Positions 33,206 to 44,867 of a stretch of DNA of 64,000 bases are shown here, piece after piece. How positions within the stretch are numbered: the first letter of the stretch is position 1; every line of letters starts with the position of its first letter. The stretch lies in the NCBI RefSeq assembly GCF_021165955.1, contig NZ_CP088952.1, forward strand, positions 4,774,001 to 4,838,000, given 5' to 3'. Position numbers and translations under genes: made by a program. Below the pieces are notes generated by a model, which ran no database searches, had not been told where the DNA came from, and worked only from the letters and a program-made list of their open reading frames with translations. The stretch comes from Massilia endophytica. Lineage in GTDB: Bacteria > Pseudomonadota > Gammaproteobacteria > Burkholderiales > Burkholderiaceae_D.

Positions 33206-33943
33206 TCAGTTCTCCAGATCGTAGCGCCGGTAGATCTTCTGCAGCCTGCCCTGGCTCTTCAGCATCGACAGCGCGTGGCTGAAACGCTCGGCTTCCGATT
33301 CCGGCATGTCCGGCGAGCCAGCCAGCCAGGCGGTCAGGCTGCGGATCGGCGCGCTCACAGCAAAGTCGCCAGCCGCGCCACGCTGCTTCAGCGACGCGCC
33401 GATGATATTGCGTTCGCCGAACGCGGCATCGGCGATTCCGCTCACCAGGAAGCGGTGCACCTCGTCGATCGTCGAGGCCTCCACCAGGTTCTCATATCCC
33501 AGTTCACGCAGGATCGCCGCCTGCACCGCTCCCCGCAATAGCGAAATCTTCCGGCCGCGCATGCGCGAGGGCTGCCCGGTGTCGAAGCTGCCGCCGCGCG
33601 GCGCAAGGAACACGTAGTGCTCGTCGTAGAGCGGGGCCAGCCAGCGGAACCTGCCTTCCCTTTCCACGTTGCGCGTGAGCGGGAAGATGGCCGTCGCGGG
33701 CAGCTTGCTCGCCATGAAGAGGGCGCGCGGCCAGGGGAAGAAGCCGATATCCGGCTCCACTTCAGCGATGCGGCACAGTTCCCGGACGATTTCCACCAGC
33801 GCACCCTGGCGCTGTCCCTTCTCGTACACCAGCGGGGGCAAATGGCTGGTCACGATGCGCAGCTTGCGCGCGGCCTCCGCATGCCCAGGCGGAAGCGCGC
33901 CGAGAGCAAGGGCAAGTCCCAAAATCTGTCGTCTGTCTGTCAT
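33206..33943 (-). CDS. Periplasmic solute-binding protein-like, ABC amino-acid type
   Basis: 245 residues. Tat/Sec-like leader (TDRRQILGLALALGALPPGHA), then a bacterial periplasmic binding-protein fold of family 3 (LRIVTSHLPPLVYEKGQRQG, LYDEHYVFLAPRG, VSGIADAAFGERNI). No permease or ATPase gene is adjacent, so it may be an orphan binding or signalling protein. Its stop is 2 bp from the HMA-fold gene stop (convergent). Confidence 0.78.
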   Translation of the reverse strand: MTDRRQILGLALALGALPPGHAEAARKLRIVTSHLPPLVYEKGQRQGALVEIVRELCRIAEVEPDIGFFPWPRALFMASKLPATAIFPLTRNVEREGRFRWLAPLYDEHYVFLAPRGGSFDTGQPSRMRGRKISLLRGAVQAAILRELGYENLVEASTIDEVHRFLVSGIADAAFGERNIIGASLKQRGAAGDFAVSAPIRSLTAWLAGSPDMPESEAERFSHALSMLKSQGRLQKIYRRYDLEN

Positions 33944-34001
33944 GGACGCCTTTTACCATATTGGCTTGACATCCGGCTTTTCCACGATTACATTACCAAC
34001 A

Positions 34002-34025
34002 GGTTAATTAACCAAATGGTTTAAT
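34002..34025. promoter_or_regulatory. ArsR-type operator at the regulator's own start
   Basis: Overlapping palindromes: GGTTAATTAACC at 34002-34013 and AACCAAATGGTT at 34010-34021. They end a few bases before the ATG at 34027. Such a placement fits autorepression by the ArsR-family product. Confidence 0.6.
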
Positions 34026-34026
34026 A

Positions 34027-34377
34027 ATGGAAAACGACCATCTCAGCCTGACTTTCGCGGCCTTGGCCGACCCCACCCGCCGCGCCATCCTGGCCCGGCT
34101 GGCTGAGGGCGAAGCCTCGGTTTCCGAGCTGTCCGAGCCCTTCGAGATCAGCCAGCCCGCGATTACCAAGCATCTCAAGGTGCTGGAGCGTGCGGGCCTG
34201 ATATCGCGCGGCAGGCAGGCGCAGTGGCGGCCCTGCAGGCTGGAGGTGCAGCCGCTGCGGGAAGCCACGGGCTGGATGGACCAATACCGGCAGTTCTGGG
34301 AGGAGAGCCTGGACCGGCTGGAAGACTATCTCATCGAACTGCAGGCAAAGGAGACCAGGCATGGCAAACGCAAATGA
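34027..34377 (+). CDS. ArsR-family transcriptional regulator
   Basis: 116 residues, a winged-helix protein (FAALADPTRRAILARLAEGE; VSELSEPFEISQPAITKHLKVLERAG). The metal-binding cysteines of ArsR/SmtB are absent. It belongs to the subgroup paired with SRPBCC proteins: the next gene starts 17 bp inside its 3' end. There is no Shine-Dalgarno before the ATG, and a double palindrome lies directly upstream. Confidence 0.92.
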   Translation: MENDHLSLTFAALADPTRRAILARLAEGEASVSELSEPFEISQPAITKHLKVLERAGLISRGRQAQWRPCRLEVQPLREATGWMDQYRQFWEESLDRLEDYLIELQAKETRHGKRK

Positions 34378-35320
34378 CGTGGCATTCATCATTCACCGTG
34401 AATTCAAGGCTCCCCGCGAGCTGGTATTCCGCACCATGATGGAAGCACAGCACCTGAAACACTGGTGGGGGCCCAAGGAGTGCACGATCACTGTGCAGCG
34501 CCATGAGCCCCGGCCGGGCGGCATCTTCCACTATTGCATGACGCCGCGCACCGGCGCCGTGCCGGGCGCGGAGATGTGGGGCCGCTTCGACTATCACGAA
34601 ATCACGAAGCCCAGCCGCATCGTCTTCGTCAACGGCTTTGCGGACGCCCAGGGTACCCGCATCCGTATTCCCATGCTGCCCGTCTGGCCGCTCGAAGTGC
34701 TGAACACCATCACCCTGGAAGAACGCGACGGCTGCACGCAGATGACGCTGCAGGCCGTGCCCGTGAACGCGAGTGAAGCCGAATGCGCCGCATTCCTGGC
34801 AATGCATGAATCCATGGCGCAGGGCTACGGCGGCATGTTCGACCTTTACCAGGGCTATCTGGTGGAAGCGGATACTTCGGACCGCGAGATCGTGCTGGAG
34901 CGTGTGCTGCGCGCCCCGCGCGAACTGGTGTTCGAAGCCTTCACCGACGCGAAGCATATCGGGCAGTGGTGGGGGCCGAACGGCTGGACCGCCACCACCA
35001 AGAGCATGGATGTGCGCCCCGGCGGCAGCTGGCGCTTCGATTTCGATGGGCCGAACGGCATGCACTGCGCCGACCGTATCGACTACATTGAAGTGCAGAA
35101 GCCGGACCGCCTGGTGTACCGCCACGGCGGCGATGGCGACAACCAGCTCGCCTTCCATGTGACGATCACCTTCGAAGAGGCAGGTCCCGGCCAGACGCTG
35201 CTCACCATGCGCTCCGTGTTCGCCGATCCGGGCGCCCTGGCGGAAGTGAAAAAGTACGGTGCCGTGGAAGGCGGCCAGCAGACCATCAGCCGCCTGGAAG
35301 CGTACCTGGCTTCCCGCTAA
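34361..35320 (+). CDS. SRPBCC (AHSA1) protein with two tandem domains
   Basis: 319 residues with two AHSA1-type START-like domains: one around 8-160 (REFKAPRELVFRTMMEAQHL, HWWGPKECTITV) and one around 175-319 (RVLRAPRELVFEAFTDAKHI, QWWGPNGWTATT). The duplicate openings show internal duplication or fusion. The family binds hydrophobic ligands or assists Hsp90-like chaperones. It is co-transcribed with the upstream ArsR-family gene, as usual for this pair. Confidence 0.88.
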   Translation: MANANDVAFIIHREFKAPRELVFRTMMEAQHLKHWWGPKECTITVQRHEPRPGGIFHYCMTPRTGAVPGAEMWGRFDYHEITKPSRIVFVNGFADAQGTRIRIPMLPVWPLEVLNTITLEERDGCTQMTLQAVPVNASEAECAAFLAMHESMAQGYGGMFDLYQGYLVEADTSDREIVLERVLRAPRELVFEAFTDAKHIGQWWGPNGWTATTKSMDVRPGGSWRFDFDGPNGMHCADRIDYIEVQKPDRLVYRHGGDGDNQLAFHVTITFEEAGPGQTLLTMRSVFADPGALAEVKKYGAVEGGQQTISRLEAYLASR

Positions 35321-35448
35321 CAGAGCAGGAAGACGCGGGCGATGGCGGCCACGTTCTCGCCCTTCATCATGGCCATGAAAGCCCATGCCGAGGCTGTGCA
35401 TAACAAGGCTGTTATGCACAGCACGATCAGCGCCTGGCCGCGCTTCAT
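35317..35448 (-). CDS. Small single-helix membrane protein
   Basis: A 43-residue frame beginning MKRGQALIVLCITALL, one hydrophobic helix (about residues 7-24) and a short tail ending FLLC. The ATG overlaps the stop of the MFS gene (ATGA 35445-35448), suggesting translational coupling, and the 3' end overlaps the SRPBCC stop tail-to-tail by 4 bp. Too short for family recognition; it could be chance. Confidence 0.4.
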   Translation of the reverse strand: MKRGQALIVLCITALLCTASAWAFMAMMKGENVAAIARVFLLC

Positions 35449-36644
35449 GCCACTTGCAGGCGGCTGACCGCCCGGTCGTCGATGGGCCAATGCAGGGCTG
35501 CCGCCGCGAGGCCGATCAGCACCGACGCCGTCCACACCATATCGTAGGAATGGGTGGCGTCGAACACCACCCCTCCCATCCACACGCCCAGGAAGCCGCC
35601 CAGCTGATGGCCCACGAACACAAAACCGAAGAGCGTTGAGATGTACTTCACGCCGAACACCTGCGATACGAGGCCGTTGGTCAGGGGAACGGTGCCCAGC
35701 CAGGTGAGCCCCATCACGAAGGCGAAAGCGTAGACGCTGGCCGCCGTCAGCGGCATCACGACGAACAGCAACATGGCCATGGAGCGGACCACGTAAAGCC
35801 CGGCCAGCAGGTGCTTGCGCCGGTACTGGCCTCCCAGCTGGCCGCAGAGATAGGTGCCCGCCACATTCGCCAGCGCCACGATGGCCAGGGCCGCGACACC
35901 GGTGCTGGCGGGCAGTCCCTTGTCGATCAGGTAGGCCGGTAGATGGCCAGCGATGAAGGCCAGCTGGAAGCCGCAGGCAAAGAAACCCGCATTGAGCAGC
36001 CAGAAGCCCTTGTGCGACAGCGCCTCGCCTATCGCGGCGCGCATCGACTGCCCGCTGGCGGCAGGCGCCCGCGCCGCGCTGCTGTCGTCGAGCGGCAAGG
36101 CTAATGGCGCCGCGGCCGCCAGCAGCACCGCGATGATCACCAGCGCGGCCAGCCAGCCCAGATTGCCGATCAGGCCCTGGGCCACTGGCACCATGGCGAA
36201 CTGCCCCACGCCGCCTACCGCGCCCGCCATGCCGAGCGCCCAGCTGCGCCGCTCGGGGGACACGACGCGGCTCAGGGCCCCGTACACGGTGCCGAAGGCC
36301 GTTCCGGACAAGGCCATGCCGATCATCACGCCCCCTGTGAGGGCCAGCTCCATGCTGCCGGCCGCATGCGCCATCAGGTACAGGCCCAGGGCGTAGAGCG
36401 AGCAACCGGCAAACAGCACGCGGCGGGAACCGAAACGGTCCGCGATCATGCCCGTAACCGGCTGGGCCAGGCCCCAGATGAGGTTCTGCAAGGCGATGGC
36501 CATGGCGAATTCCTCCCGCGTCCAGCCACGTTCCGTGGTCATGGGCAGCATGAAGAGGCCCTGCACGTGGCGCATGCCGAGCGCCAAGCCCATGATGATG
36601 CCGCCGCACAGCACCGCGGCAAGGGGGGATTTCAACCATCGCAT
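35445..36644 (-). CDS. Major facilitator superfamily transporter
   Basis: 399 residues with 12 predicted membrane helices and the MFS loop motif after helix 2 (GMIADRFGSRRVLFAG) plus its repeat in the second half (GQLGGQYRRKHLLAG). Substrate unknown; the pattern suggests a metabolite/anion or drug exporter. It lies 10 bp after the SDR gene in the same direction, so the two form an operon. Confidence 0.88.
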   Translation of the reverse strand: MRWLKSPLAAVLCGGIIMGLALGMRHVQGLFMLPMTTERGWTREEFAMAIALQNLIWGLAQPVTGMIADRFGSRRVLFAGCSLYALGLYLMAHAAGSMELALTGGVMIGMALSGTAFGTVYGALSRVVSPERRSWALGMAGAVGGVGQFAMVPVAQGLIGNLGWLAALVIIAVLLAAAAPLALPLDDSSAARAPAASGQSMRAAIGEALSHKGFWLLNAGFFACGFQLAFIAGHLPAYLIDKGLPASTGVAALAIVALANVAGTYLCGQLGGQYRRKHLLAGLYVVRSMAMLLFVVMPLTAASVYAFAFVMGLTWLGTVPLTNGLVSQVFGVKYISTLFGFVFVGHQLGGFLGVWMGGVVFDATHSYDMVWTASVLIGLAAAALHWPIDDRAVSRLQVA

Positions 36645-36654
36645 GACTGCCTCC

Positions 36655-37395
36655 TTACAAACCTCCCGAAACGGGAAGGGTCACTCCGGTGATATAGGAA
36701 GCGGCGGGCGAGAGAAGCCACAGCACCGGCGCTGCAATCTCCTCGGCCTTGCCCGGCCGCTGCATGGGTATACGCTGGGCCACGCGGTAGGGGCGGTCCG
36801 GGTCGCCCATATTGGCGTGGATATCCGTCAGGGTGGTGCCAGGCGCCACGCAGCAAACGCGTATGTTCTCGGCGGCGAGCTCGCGCGCCAGGCCGTTGGT
36901 GAATGCTTCCACGGCCGCCTTGCTGGCCGAGTAATGCACATACTCCCCGGGACTTCCCGTCTTTGCTGCCACTGAGGAGATGTTCACGATAACGCCGCCC
37001 TGACCATGCCTGCGAAAGGCGGCTATGGCTGCGCGGCTGCAGAACATCACACCGTGCACATTGGTGCGGAAAATGCGTTCGATATCCTCCGAGGCCACTT
37101 CGGTGAAGGGGCTGGGGCGGCTCGTGATGCCCGCGTTGTTGACCACGGCGGTAACGGGACCCAGTTCGGCCTCGGTACGCTCGAACATCGCATGCACGTC
37201 CTTCTCGTTCCCCACGTCGCCGCGCACGGCAATCGCCTCGCCTCCTTCAGCGCGAATCTCGGTGAGGAGCGCTTCCGCCGCGCCTTCGTCGCGGTGGTAG
37301 TTGATGGCGACGGCATAACCCTCGCGCGCCGCACCACGGGCAATCGCCGCGCCGATGCCGCGTCCGGCCCCGGTGACGATCAAGACTTTCTTCAT
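36655..37395 (-). CDS. Short-chain dehydrogenase/reductase
   Basis: 246 residues from ATG 37395, with GGAGG upstream; the frame is open to 37482. Classical SDR: the NAD(P) site TGAGRGIGAAIARG, the NNAG motif (VVNNAGITSRP), catalytic Ser in VNISSVAAKTGSPG, and YxxxK as YSASKAA. Length and terminal GL fit the 3-oxoacyl-reductase-like group. Substrate unknown. Operon with the MFS gene. Confidence 0.92.
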   Translation of the reverse strand: MKKVLIVTGAGRGIGAAIARGAAREGYAVAINYHRDEGAAEALLTEIRAEGGEAIAVRGDVGNEKDVHAMFERTEAELGPVTAVVNNAGITSRPSPFTEVASEDIERIFRTNVHGVMFCSRAAIAAFRRHGQGGVIVNISSVAAKTGSPGEYVHYSASKAAVEAFTNGLARELAAENIRVCCVAPGTTLTDIHANMGDPDRPYRVAQRIPMQRPGKAEEIAAPVLWLLSPAASYITGVTLPVSGGL

Positions 37396-37556
37396 GAATC
37401 CTCCGAATGTGTGATCAGAATAAAGGCAATTCGTCCGGCGGACGAACGGCGATTTGGCATGCGATCCATGCGAAAAGCGCATGAATGGGATGCCGATATA
37501 ACGTTTGAAGCGTGGGCGGCGCCGGAACAGAATGGGGCATGGACAAGGAGAATGCC

Positions 37557-37850
37557 ATGCTCACCATGCATTTGACACTGCAGCCCGGACAGGCTGCGAG
37601 CTTCACCCCGGACTGCGCCACGCGCCTGCGCTGCCTCGAGGGCATGCTGTGGCTGGTGCGCGACCGCGATACCGAGGACAAGGTTCTGGAAGCAGGCGAC
37701 AGCCTGCAACTGCCGGGCGCCGCGCGCCACGTGCTCTCCAGCGTGGGACGCAACGAGCCCGTAACCATCGAGCTGGCCGTGCCCTTCGCCTCAGGCGGAA
37801 CTGCGCTGCGCCCGCGCTGGCTGGCGCACTGCCTGCGCCAGTTCCTTTGA
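37557..37850 (+). CDS. DUF2917 domain protein
   Basis: 97 residues from ATG 37557, with AAGGAG upstream. The DUF2917 cupin-like core (FTPDCATRLRCLEGMLWLVRD, DSLQLPGAARHVLSSVG) is recognisable. Its 3' end overlaps the LysR gene by 60 bp on the opposite strand. DUF2917 genes are often found beside a LysR gene of the GcvA group, as here; role unknown. Confidence 0.82.
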   Translation: MLTMHLTLQPGQAASFTPDCATRLRCLEGMLWLVRDRDTEDKVLEAGDSLQLPGAARHVLSSVGRNEPVTIELAVPFASGGTALRPRWLAHCLRQFL

Positions 37851-38747
37851 CGTGCGCTCCACCTGCGCCCTGACCCAGTCGCGGAAAAGGGCCACTTCGC
37901 GGCGCGGATGCTCCGTCGCCTGGATCAGCCAGTAGCCGTAATCGTCCGCGCGCCGCCGCTGCGGCATGTCCGCTACCAGCCTTCCATCCTTCAGCATCGG
38001 CAGCACGAGGGCCAGCCTGCCAAGCGCCACGCCGTTGCCCTCGATGGCGGCCTGGATCACCTGGTCGTACTGGTTGAAATGCAGGTATCCCTTTGGCTTG
38101 GCGCGGATGCCGTAGGCTTTCAGCCACTGGGCCCAGTGCAGCCACGGCCTGCTCCGTTCATCCAGGTCGAGCAGCACATGCTCCAGCAGCGCACCGGGAT
38201 CGGAGAAGGCATGCCGGGCCACTGCCTTGCTTGCGACGGGCACGATTTCCTCGTCGAAGAGATGCAGGGAGCCTTCCGGCGCAAGGGCGGCTGGGCAGTA
38301 GCGTATGGCGAGGTCCACGCCGTCGCGTTTCAGGTCGGTGAGCCGGTTGCTGGCCGCAACGCGGATATCGATATGGGGGTGCTCCGCCTGGAAGGCGCCC
38401 AGCCGGGGCAATATCCACAGGGCCGCCACGCCGATGCTGGCGGTGATGGTGACGGGGCGCAGCTTGGTGTCGTGGCGCAGATTGTCGGAGAGCTCCGCCA
38501 GCTGGTCCATCCAGGGTGAAGCCAGCTCGAACAGCTGCGCGCCCGCGTCGGTGAGCACGATGCTGCGCCGCGCCCGCACGAAGAGCGGGGTTCCGAGGCG
38601 CTCTTCCAGCTGCTGGATCTGGCGGCTCACGGCGGACTGCGTCAGGCACAGGTCCTCCGCGGCGGCCGTGATGCTCATGCGCCGCGCGGCCGCGACGAAG
38701 CCGCGCAGGGCATCCAGCGGCGGCAATGTCAGCAGCGGATTGTGCAT
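37791..38747 (-). CDS. LysR-family transcriptional regulator, GcvA-like
   Basis: 318 residues. N-terminal HTH (FVAAARRMSITAAAEDLCLTQ, SAVSRQIQQLEERLGTPLFVR), then a PBP2-type effector domain with the IDIRVAASNRLTDLKRDGVDLAIRY pattern interrupted by variable residues as in the GcvA group. It is convergent and overlapping with DUF2917. Target unknown. Confidence 0.9.
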   Translation of the reverse strand: MHNPLLTLPPLDALRGFVAAARRMSITAAAEDLCLTQSAVSRQIQQLEERLGTPLFVRARRSIVLTDAGAQLFELASPWMDQLAELSDNLRHDTKLRPVTITASIGVAALWILPRLGAFQAEHPHIDIRVAASNRLTDLKRDGVDLAIRYCPAALAPEGSLHLFDEEIVPVASKAVARHAFSDPGALLEHVLLDLDERSRPWLHWAQWLKAYGIRAKPKGYLHFNQYDQVIQAAIEGNGVALGRLALVLPMLKDGRLVADMPQRRRADDYGYWLIQATEHPRREVALFRDWVRAQVERTSKELAQAVRQPARAQRSSA

Positions 38748-38819
38748 GCGTCCTCCCGGGATATTGAAAGCCGATGATATCGCATTAGAATGGCGCAGTG
38801 ATCAACCCAGGAGCGCCGC

Positions 38820-39401
38820 ATGCCAGCGAAACCCGCCTTACCCGAACTGCTTTTCCGCGACGCGAAGGCCTGGACCCGGTGGCTGGAAAAGGAGCATGCG
38901 TCTGCGCCAGGCGTCTGGATGCGCATCGCGAAGAAGGAGGCGCCGGAAAAATCGGTGCAGTATCCCGAAGCGCTGGAGGCTGCGCTGTGCTTCGGCTGGA
39001 TCGACGGCCAGAAGAAAAGCATCGACGAACATTACTGGCTGCAGAAATTCACCCCGCGCGCTGCGCGCAGCATCTGGTCGAAGATCAACCGCGACAAGGT
39101 GGAGGCGCTGATCGCCAAGGGCCTCATGCGCGAAGCCGGCCAGCGCGAGGTCGACCGGGCCAAGGCGGATGGACGCTGGGAGGCGGCCTACGATTCCTGG
39201 AGCGCCGCCGAAGTGCCCGCCGACCTGCAGGAAGCGCTGGACGCCAGCCCTGCCGCGAAGGCATTCTTCGCCACGCTTAACAGCCAGAACCGCTACGCCA
39301 TACTGTTCCGCACCCACACCGCGAAGAAGGCGGAAACGCGCGCCAAACGCATTCGCGATTTCGTGGCGATGCTGGAGCGGGGCGAGAAGATCCATCCTTA
39401 A
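38820..39401 (+). CDS. YdeI/OmpD-associated family protein
   Basis: 193 residues. The N-terminal YdeI-like region is clear (LLFRDAKAWTRWLEKEH, ALCFGWIDGQKKSIDEHYWL, FTPRAARSIWSKIN), and the C-terminus has the YAILFRTHTAKKAETRAKRI helix. Bacteriocin-protection and OmpD-associated annotations exist for the family, but biochemistry is undetermined. ATG 38820 has AGGAG upstream; tail overlap of 4 bp with the DUF2269 gene. Confidence 0.85.
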   Translation: MPAKPALPELLFRDAKAWTRWLEKEHASAPGVWMRIAKKEAPEKSVQYPEALEAALCFGWIDGQKKSIDEHYWLQKFTPRAARSIWSKINRDKVEALIAKGLMREAGQREVDRAKADGRWEAAYDSWSAAEVPADLQEALDASPAAKAFFATLNSQNRYAILFRTHTAKKAETRAKRIRDFVAMLERGEKIHP

Positions 39402-39862
39402 ACCGGCTTCGCCACCATCAGGTAGAACACGGCGAGGAAGGCGAAGAAGGCTGGAATGCCCAGCGCCACCCAGGCCTTGAAGTAGCGCCAGAACAGGGGC
39501 GGCAGCGCCGTGTCTTCATCCGCCGCCCGCGCCGCGAGGTCGCGCAGGCGCATCTGCAGCCAGACCACGGGAAGCCAGCACAGGCCCGCGATCACATACA
39601 GGACGATCGACCATACGATCCATCGGCTGTTCATGGGAAAACCGGCGAGGTGGATCAGGTAGAAGCCGGTCAGCGGCTGGGCCACCATGGTGGTGGCCGT
39701 GAAGGTCCAGTCGGCGACCACCACGATGCGGCTCACCACGGCAATGGCGCGCACATTCCGGCTGATGACGGCAAAGAGCAGATACCAGGCCGACCCGATG
39801 CCGGTGCCGAACAGGAAGGTGGAGGACAGAATGTGCAGCCACTTGACGACGAGGTATTCCAT
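39398..39862 (-). CDS. DUF2269 membrane protein
   Basis: 154 residues from ATG 39862; the frame extends far upstream but that part overlaps the epimerase gene. Four hydrophobic helices (VVKWLHILSSTFLFGTGIGS, AIAVVSRIVVVADWTF, WIVWSIVLYVIAGLCW, AWVALGIPAFFAFLAVFY) match the DUF2269 integral membrane family. The start shares one base with the epimerase stop, so co-expression is likely. Function unknown. Confidence 0.82.
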   Translation of the reverse strand: MEYLVVKWLHILSSTFLFGTGIGSAWYLLFAVISRNVRAIAVVSRIVVVADWTFTATTMVAQPLTGFYLIHLAGFPMNSRWIVWSIVLYVIAGLCWLPVVWLQMRLRDLAARAADEDTALPPLFWRYFKAWVALGIPAFFAFLAVFYLMVAKPV

Positions 39863-41130
39863 CACTTTTTCTCCAGTTCGTAGAGCATCCAGATGGCCGC
39901 CAGCATGGGCAGGTTCTTGCTCAATGGTCCATAGGGATGCCACAGGAATTCGGGCAACTTCCACGCGATGACCGCCGTGTAGAAGCCGATGAGGGCGAGC
40001 TGCGCCAGCCATAGCCAGCGGCGCCAGTGCCGGGCCAGGAACAGGCTGCCGAGGCCCATCAGCAGGTCGAAGGCGCTGGCGCCGTACAGCATCAGCGGTC
40101 GAAGCGCGGCAGGAATGCCAGTGCGTTCCAGCAGCAGGTAGCTGTCGGCCACGGGGTAGACGAAGGCCGAGACCCAGGCCGTCCACAGCCAGACTGCGGC
40201 TATGCTGACGCGCAGGAGCGGCAGCAGCCAGCCCAGTTGCGCCTCGATCCGCGCGCTGCGCGCGTCCACAATAAAGGTCTCGACAGCGCGTGGCGGCCTG
40301 CCGAGCAGCCCTTCCATATCCGCGCTGTCCGCAGTATTGCCGCGTTCGAGCATGCTGAGGGTTTCCGGTGTCAGCGGGCTGGCTGGCAGCAGCACCGCCA
40401 GCCTTGCGGCGGCGCTGGCCAGCGCACCGGGCAAGGCGAGTACACGCAGCCTCCCAAGCCCCATCTCGCGGCGCAGCGCGTCCAGATAGTCGAGGAAGCG
40501 AAGAGCTTTGGGACCCACGAGCGCGACCCGCCGGGTTCCGGCTCCCGGTTCCGCGAGCAGCGCCACAATCGCGGCACAGACATCGTCGACATGGACGGGC
40601 TGCACGCATTGCGCGGCTTGGCCGAAGCGGAGAACCAGCGGCATGGCGGCCAGGGCGCGGAAGAGGCGCGCGCTGGCGCCGTCCGGCCCGTAGACGAGCG
40701 ATGGCTGCACGATGCGCGACGTCAGCGGCAGCGAGGCGAGGAAATCGTCGGCCACTTTCTTGCTGCGGTGGTAGCCCGTGGCCGCGTGCCCGTCCGCGCC
40801 CAGTGCGGAGATCTGTACCACCCGCTGCACCCCTGCCTCCGCGCAGGCCGCAAACAGCGCGCAGGGCGTGGCGATATGCAGTGCCTGGAAAGTCTGTTCC
40901 CCCGCTTCGCGGATGATGCCCACGGTATTGATGACCGCGTCCACGCCTCTCAGGCGCGACACCCAGAGCGCTTTTTCGCTATCGTGAACGAAGTCTGCCT
41001 CGATGAAGCTCACACGCGGATCGGGGTGCGGGCGGCGCCCGGCACTGGCGACGCGATGCCCCTGTGCCAGCAGCAGCGGCACAAGGTGCGAACCGATAAA
41101 GCCGGTGGCGCCGGTCACGAGGATATGCAT
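39862..41130 (-). CDS. NAD(P)-dependent epimerase/reductase fused to a DoxX-like membrane domain
   Basis: 422 residues. About 1-285 is an extended/atypical SDR (TGATGFIGSHLVPLLLAQGH, VDAVINTVGIIREAG, YHRSKKVADDFL) like NmrA or CC3a-type oxidoreductases. About 295-422 has four membrane helices of the DoxX type (WLLPLLRVSIAAVWLWTAW, LLMGLGSLFLARHWRRW). This fusion recurs with DUF2269 neighbours in related bacteria. Substrate unknown. Confidence 0.85.
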   Translation of the reverse strand: MHILVTGATGFIGSHLVPLLLAQGHRVASAGRRPHPDPRVSFIEADFVHDSEKALWVSRLRGVDAVINTVGIIREAGEQTFQALHIATPCALFAACAEAGVQRVVQISALGADGHAATGYHRSKKVADDFLASLPLTSRIVQPSLVYGPDGASARLFRALAAMPLVLRFGQAAQCVQPVHVDDVCAAIVALLAEPGAGTRRVALVGPKALRFLDYLDALRREMGLGRLRVLALPGALASAAARLAVLLPASPLTPETLSMLERGNTADSADMEGLLGRPPRAVETFIVDARSARIEAQLGWLLPLLRVSIAAVWLWTAWVSAFVYPVADSYLLLERTGIPAALRPLMLYGASAFDLLMGLGSLFLARHWRRWLWLAQLALIGFYTAVIAWKLPEFLWHPYGPLSKNLPMLAAIWMLYELEKK

Positions 41131-41163
41131 GCCAACACGATATACGAGAACAGGAACGACGAT

Positions 41164-41627
41164 ATGGACAATTGGAAGACGATGATCGGCCGCAGCCTGC
41201 TTCCGGGCGCGGCGGCGAGCCTTAGCTCAACCGTTGCACTGGCGCTGTGCGGCAAGACCGACAGCGGCAGCCTGTATGGCCCGACCAATGCCGTCAGCCA
41301 CTGGCTCTACGGCGACAAGGCCTTCGAGCACGACGAGCCCTCCATGAAATACACGCTGGCGGGCTATGCCATCCACCACGCCAGCGCCATGTTCTGGGCC
41401 GCCATCTTTGAGCAGCTGGCAGGCAAGACCCTGGACCGCAAGAACGTCAAGTCCACGGCCGCCGCCGCCGCCGTGGCCAGCGCGGTGGCCTGCTTCGTGG
41501 ACTACAAGATGACGCCCAGGCGCTTGCAGCCCGGCTATGAGAAACGGCTGAGCACCGGCTCGGTAACGCTCGTCTACGCCGCCTTTGCGGTAGGTCTTGC
41601 TGCTGGCGCGATGGTGAACCGCCGCCG

Positions 41628-41631
<4 letters not shown>
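41164..41631 (+). CDS. Hypothetical membrane protein
   Basis: 155 residues with three hydrophobic stretches (MIGRSLLPGAAASLSSTVAL, YAIHHASAMFWAAIFEQL, LVYAAFAVGLAAGAMV). His pairs (HH, SHWLY) occur in the first half. No family recognised. ATG 41164 is preferred because the longer frame is mostly the complement of the epimerase; an ATG at 41128 is possible. Its stop overlaps the hybrid kinase stop by 4 bp. Confidence 0.68.
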
Positions 41632-44711
<3,080 letters not shown>

Positions 44712-44867
44712 GGTGTCCTGTTGAGGAAGCGCTGTGGAAATTTTGCTATCAACAGCCGGGCGTGGCAAGGTCAATACCGCGAGGCAATAACGCGCAAGGT
44801 GCGCGGTGTTTGTTCATTCGGGCGCAAGCCGGTAAACTGGGGCAAACGCCAATCCCCGGAAACTTTC

